Source: Paenibacillus elgii NBRC 100335 (GTDB lineage: Bacteria > Bacillota > Bacilli > Paenibacillales > NBRC-103111). From it: DNA of 35,624 nucleotides. Positions 32,538 to 35,624 of this stretch are shown here, in pieces. Numbering within the stretch: the first letter of the stretch is position 1; each line of letters opens with the position of its first letter. The notes beneath the pieces were generated by a model. It was not told where the DNA came from. It saw nothing but the letters and a program-made list of their open reading frames with translations, and made no database searches. The translations under genes were made by a program, and so were the position numbers. Location: positions 1-35,624 of the forward strand of contig NZ_BIMB01000066.1 of assembly GCF_004000865.1 (NCBI RefSeq). Direction: 5' to 3'.

Positions 32538-33575
32538 ATGACGAAGGAACGCGTGACCATACAAGACATCGCCGACGCGCTGGGCATTTCGCGCAACACC
32601 GCCTCCAAGGCGCTGAACGGAAGCAAAAGCATTCCGGAGGAGACTCGCAACAAGGTCATTAAGAAAGCGATAGAGTTAAAATATAAACAGTTTGCGTATA
32701 TGGAAAGCGAAAGCAAGTTGTCCAAAAAATCGGGGAACATCGCGCTTTTAACGGAAAACCTGCCGAATACTTCCCATTTCGGGTCCACCCTGATCAGCGG
32801 ACTGGAGGAGCGGATCAGCAGCGAAGGCTATAATCTGTCCATTCACATCGTCAGAGACATTGAGCGCAGCACCTTGTCGTTGCCTAACAATTTCGATGCC
32901 GCTAATGTGGACGGGATTATTTGTATCGAGCTGTTTGATATGGAATACAGCAAGCTCATTACAGGTCTCGGTATTCCTACCCTATTTGTCGACTGCTCCG
33001 CCTCCATCTGTTATTCCGACTTTCAAGCCGATGTTCTGCTGATGGAGAATGAACACAGTACTTATCAGCTTACCAAGCGGCTTATTGACGGCGGCTACAG
33101 AAGCTTTGGTTTTATCGGAAACTACTCCCACTGCCGAAGCTTTAACGAAAGATGGACGGGCTTTAACCGGGCGCTTGCCGAAGCCAGGATCAACCTCGAC
33201 CTCTCCCAATGCCTCGTCGATGATGACTGCCTTTTCTCGCGGCCCGGCTGGATGGATGAGCGAATCAGCAAAATGAACGAGCTTCCCGCAGCTTTTGTTT
33301 GCGCCAACGATTACCTTGCCGCAAATTTTATGAAAGCGCTTCGGAACCGGAACATTCATGTCCCCCGGGATGTTGTTATTTGCGGCTTTGACAATGGGCC
33401 AGAATCTGTCCTTGTTGAGCCTCATCTGACAACCGTCCACATTTACAGCAGTGAAATGGGCATTAAAGGTGCGGAGATGCTTCTCTCCCGCATTCACGAT
33501 CCCAAACAGCCTTACCAGGTTTCCCATATCTACACAAAACCTATTATCAGGGAATCTACGCCGAATATCAGTTAA
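32538..33575 (+). CDS. LacI-family transcriptional regulator of the fructan locus
   Basis: A 345-residue repressor. The N-terminal LacI helix-turn-helix is VTIQDIADALGISRNTASKALNGSKSIPEETRNKVIKKAIELKY (residues 6-49), followed by a periplasmic-binding-protein-like sensor domain ending in the typical FVCANDYLAANFMKALRNRNIHVPRDVVICGFDNGPESVLVEPHLTTVHIYSSEMG. The hinge region reads KYKQFAYMESES instead of the common YxPNxxAR pattern, and the recognition helix has SKALNGS in place of SRVLNG. That fits operators lacking the usual central CG. The ATG at 32538 has GAGGTG upstream. It is divergent from the fructan operon and probably represses it until a fructose-containing ligand binds. Confidence 0.93.
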   Translation: MTKERVTIQDIADALGISRNTASKALNGSKSIPEETRNKVIKKAIELKYKQFAYMESESKLSKKSGNIALLTENLPNTSHFGSTLISGLEERISSEGYNLSIHIVRDIERSTLSLPNNFDAANVDGIICIELFDMEYSKLITGLGIPTLFVDCSASICYSDFQADVLLMENEHSTYQLTKRLIDGGYRSFGFIGNYSHCRSFNERWTGFNRALAEARINLDLSQCLVDDDCLFSRPGWMDERISKMNELPAAFVCANDYLAANFMKALRNRNIHVPRDVVICGFDNGPESVLVEPHLTTVHIYSSEMGIKGAEMLLSRIHDPKQPYQVSHIYTKPIIRESTPNIS

Positions 33576-33990
33576 TCTCTTCAATTCGGAACTAGTCCAA
33601 TAGTTTGCGTAGCATAGCCCTGACTGAAGATAATCTCGCAGGATGACAAGAAGCACGGAGTATAGAGACGTTACGCCAAAAGACGCGGACCCGTACTGTT
33701 AGAGAAACCGACCTCTCTTACTTTCAAGAAAGGTCGGCGTTTTTTATAATAATTAAGAGGTCCCTTTAACAAGCTGGCCGAGGGCTTCATCCCTTTATCA
33801 ATCTAATACTACTTTTGTCATTTATGGACAGCACTGCGCTGGACTTCACATCCCTGGACATTCCGGATGCGATCCGTATATTGACTAGTTCTTGTGCGGC
33901 ATTGAAATTCCATGAGCTCCAGCTCTCGATCGATCCCTTCAAAATTAGCTGGGGCCCTTTTCGGTCATTTTATTTTCCAAAATATTAATA
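33576..33990. other. Region between lacI and the insertion sequence, no supported gene
   Basis: Apart from the lacI terminator this stretch has no supported gene. A 54-codon frame (33824-33988, MDSTALDFTSLDIPDAIRIL...) reads rather like protein, but it has no ribosome binding site and its stop lies in the target duplication of the insertion sequence. It may be a fragment of a gene; I do not recognise it. Confidence 0.3.
33708..33745 (+). terminator. Terminator downstream of the LacI regulator gene
   Basis: CCGACCT (33708-33714) pairs with AGGTCGG (33731-33737), with an inner TCTT/AAGA stem after one mismatch and a 6-nt loop, followed by CG and six T. A clear intrinsic terminator 132 nt after the lacI stop. 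Confidence 0.85.
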
Positions 33991-33991
33991 A

Positions 33992-35462
33992 CTCCACTTT
34001 CGCAGCTTGAAAATCGGCACATTGACTTTGTACTGCAGGGTTCGATGACATAAAAGTCCGCTCTTGACAGAAAAACACCCTTCTTGTTTGGTATCATGGA
34101 AGTGTCCAGCAACCATGCAAACAAAGAAAGGTGCGTAACTCCTATGGTACACCATAATTCCTTGTCTGAACAGGCGAAAAGTCGCTTTTCAGCCGTGTTT
34201 TCCACCCTGCAAATCGGCCATTTGCTACGTAAGGCTGGCATTTCCAAATCATTCGGTTATTCCAGCTTGGCCGAGTTTCAAATTCTGTTTTCACTCGTCT
34301 TCGAGGGCCGGAACTGGTTTCGTCTTTTGGAAAGCGATCGTGGAAAGTCGCTACCCCGCAAAGATGTTGTCTACCGTTTTCTCAATCAGGCTTCTTTTAA
34401 CTGGCGGAAGTTTCTTCACAGCTTTGCTTTGAAAATCGTTTTGCACTTCGAGTCGCTCATTTCGTCTTCGCGCACGCGTGTCTTCATCGTCGACGATTCC
34501 GTCTTAAGCCGTAACCGCAGCAAGAAAGCCGAGCTCTTAGCCCGCGTGTTCGATCATACAACCGGCTGCTTTACCAGGGGCTTCAATATGCTGACTCTTG
34601 GCTGGTCGGACGGTTTCAGCTTTGCGCCGATCGACTTTGTCATGCTTTCTTCCGCTAAGCTTGTGAACCGCATCTGCGAGATGAACGAGCATTTGTCCAA
34701 GCGTAGTCAGGGCTATAAACGCCGGATAGAAGCTTTTTCCCGTAAACCAGATGCTGTCGCCGACATAGTCGAACGAGCACTGTTTGTCGGCTTTCCCGCC
34801 GACTATGTGCTGATGGACAGTTGGTTCACCCAAGCGCCGCTGCTCCGAACGTTAACCGCCAAAGGACTTCAGGTCATTGGCATGATCAAAGACATGAAAC
34901 AACGTTACCGGCTGAACGGCAAGCTGCTGAACTTAAAAGAACTGTATAGCACGGTACAGAAGAACAAAGCTTCGGACGTACTTGGCTCGGTGACCGTCGA
35001 AACAGCCTGTGGCTTGCCGATCAAGCTAGTGTTTGTTCAAAACCGCAACAAGAGACGGGAATGGTTTGCGATCCTCAGCACCGACCTAACAATCGATGCG
35101 GAGGAAATTGTTCGGATTCACGGCATGAGGTGGAATATTGAGACATTTTTCAAATTCACAAAAAGTTATCTTAAGCTCGGCACCGAGTTTCAGGGTCGTT
35201 CCTTCGACATGCTCATCAGCCATACAACGGTTGTATTCAGCCGCTACTTGGTGATGGAATTCGAGCGCCGGCAGGAGAACGTCCCCAAGTCGTTGGGTGG
35301 TTTATTTTTCCTATTTGCCGACAAAGTGCGTGACCTAGATTACCAAACCGCGTTGCAGCAATTGATAATAAATCAACTATTTTTTGTCAACTCGCGAGTG
35401 GATCTCCGGTTTGCCCAGCTATATCAAAGGTTTGTTCAACCAATTAAGCTGCGAAAGTTGAG
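33992..35462 (+). mobile_element. IS4-like insertion sequence, complete
   Basis: A 1471-bp element bounded by inverted repeats. The left end is CTCCACTTTCGCAGCTT (33992-34008), and the right end (35446-35462) reads, inverted, CTCAACTTTCGCAGCTT: 16 of 17 match, or 17 of 18 if the neighbouring A is counted. It contains a single intact transposase gene and is flanked by a 7-bp direct repeat. The intact ends, target duplication and reading frame suggest a recent, possibly still active insertion. IS4 assignment rests on the transposase motifs; the exact group is not determined. Confidence 0.85.
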
Positions 35463-35466
35463 TTAA
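34144..35466 (+). CDS. IS4-family-like DDE transposase
   Basis: A 440-residue transposase of the RNase-H-like DDE class. The catalytic triad is visible as FIVDDSVLSRNRSKK (Asp117 or Asp118), VLMDSWFT (Asp225) and HGMRWNIETFFKFTKSYLKLG (Glu333), the last with the IS4-type Y-x2-R/E-K style helix. The ATG at 34144 is preferred because it is the first with a plausible AGGTG upstream; an earlier ATG at 34096 has none. The stop codon TAA (35464-35466) lies outside the IS proper, in the duplicated target sequence, so the element ends exactly at the last coding bases. Intact, so possibly functional. Confidence 0.88.
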   Translation: MVHHNSLSEQAKSRFSAVFSTLQIGHLLRKAGISKSFGYSSLAEFQILFSLVFEGRNWFRLLESDRGKSLPRKDVVYRFLNQASFNWRKFLHSFALKIVLHFESLISSSRTRVFIVDDSVLSRNRSKKAELLARVFDHTTGCFTRGFNMLTLGWSDGFSFAPIDFVMLSSAKLVNRICEMNEHLSKRSQGYKRRIEAFSRKPDAVADIVERALFVGFPADYVLMDSWFTQAPLLRTLTAKGLQVIGMIKDMKQRYRLNGKLLNLKELYSTVQKNKASDVLGSVTVETACGLPIKLVFVQNRNKRREWFAILSTDLTIDAEEIVRIHGMRWNIETFFKFTKSYLKLGTEFQGRSFDMLISHTTVVFSRYLVMEFERRQENVPKSLGGLFFLFADKVRDLDYQTALQQLIINQLFFVNSRVDLRFAQLYQRFVQPIKLRKLS

Positions 35467-35624
35467 TAATTATCCCCATTTACTTTATGTCCAACCTACT
35501 AAAAGAAGTTCAATCCCCCTAGGTAAGTTACATTTATCCCCATCTTCCAACTAACAATAACAATCGTAAGCGTCTATATTTTTGAATAAAGTAATTGAAC
35601 ACTCCCACCACCTGCGCTATGGCG

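Larger units (their letters stand above)
33985..35469. repeat. Target-site direct repeats of the insertion sequence
   Basis: TTAATAA occurs at 33985-33991 and again at 35463-35469, immediately outside the insertion-sequence ends. If the first A is counted as part of the inverted repeat, the duplication is 5 bp (TAATA). Confidence 0.7.

Noticed and set aside
33824..33988. 54-codon plus-strand frame before the insertion sequence
   Set aside because: Protein-like composition but no ribosome binding site, no recognisable family and a stop inside the target duplication; kept only as a possible fragment.
1..35624. CRISPR array, tRNA, rRNA or riboswitch
   Set aside because: No regularly spaced direct repeats and no tRNA cloverleaf or rRNA-like sequence were seen on either strand; no known riboswitch core was recognised.

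Overview
The window looks like a chromosomal segment of a Paenibacillus-type, endospore-forming Firmicute. The reasons are AGGAGG-type ribosome binding sites on nearly every gene, several GTG/TTG starts, sugar ABC importers made of a lipoprotein plus two permeases with no local ATPase, a roc-type arginine pathway, and a recognisable scrap of the sporulation sigma factor gene sigK. The genus is an inference from gene content; no rRNA or tRNA gene is present.

Layout. (1) 49-2600: a short, probably truncated saccharopine-dehydrogenase-like gene follows a DHA2-type MFS exporter gene, and an HxlR regulator is divergent from both; palindromes lie just downstream of the regulator promoter. (2) 2816-3694: a LysR regulator with its own promoter and terminator. 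(3) 7401-3806 (minus): rocF-rocD-rocE (arginase, ornithine aminotransferase, amino-acid permease) for arginine breakdown. (4) 7652-7844: the 3' end of a lost plus-strand gene, still followed by its terminator. (5) 10981-7901 (minus): two tandem paralogous lipoproteins with a short helical repeat and a beta-propeller-like region. (6) 21116-11363 (minus): AraC regulator, sugar-binding lipoprotein, two permeases, a strong hairpin-plus-U-tract, then glpK, a GH31 glycosidase, and glpD. The GH31 enzyme sits between the two glycerol genes, so the locus reads like a pathway for importing an alpha-glycosyl-glycerol or related glycerol-containing glycoside, splitting it inside the cell and sending the glycerol to dihydroxyacetone phosphate. 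The substrate is an inference.

(7) 21117-22119: a scar region. It holds a 106-bp remnant of sigK (minus), a small truncated gene (plus) and the N-terminal fragment of an ISL3-type transposase (minus). (8) 32100-22120 (minus), with a divergent LacI regulator at 32538-33575: a fructan (levan/inulin) utilisation locus. It has two permeases, a binding lipoprotein, an intracellular GH32 enzyme, a ROK fructokinase and a 1267-residue secreted GH32 enzyme with three LamG/CBM66-like modules, a bacterial Ig domain and a ricin-like C-terminus. The 437-bp divergent region carries repeated TTTACA-type operator candidates.

(9) 33992-35462: a complete IS4-like insertion sequence with near-perfect 17-18-bp inverted repeats and a 7-bp direct repeat. 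Its transposase stop codon falls in the duplicated target sequence.

Overall the window is a carbon and nitrogen scavenging region (arginine, a glycerol glycoside, fructans) of a soil- or plant-associated bacterium, broken by one dense patch of mobile-element and sporulation-gene debris.
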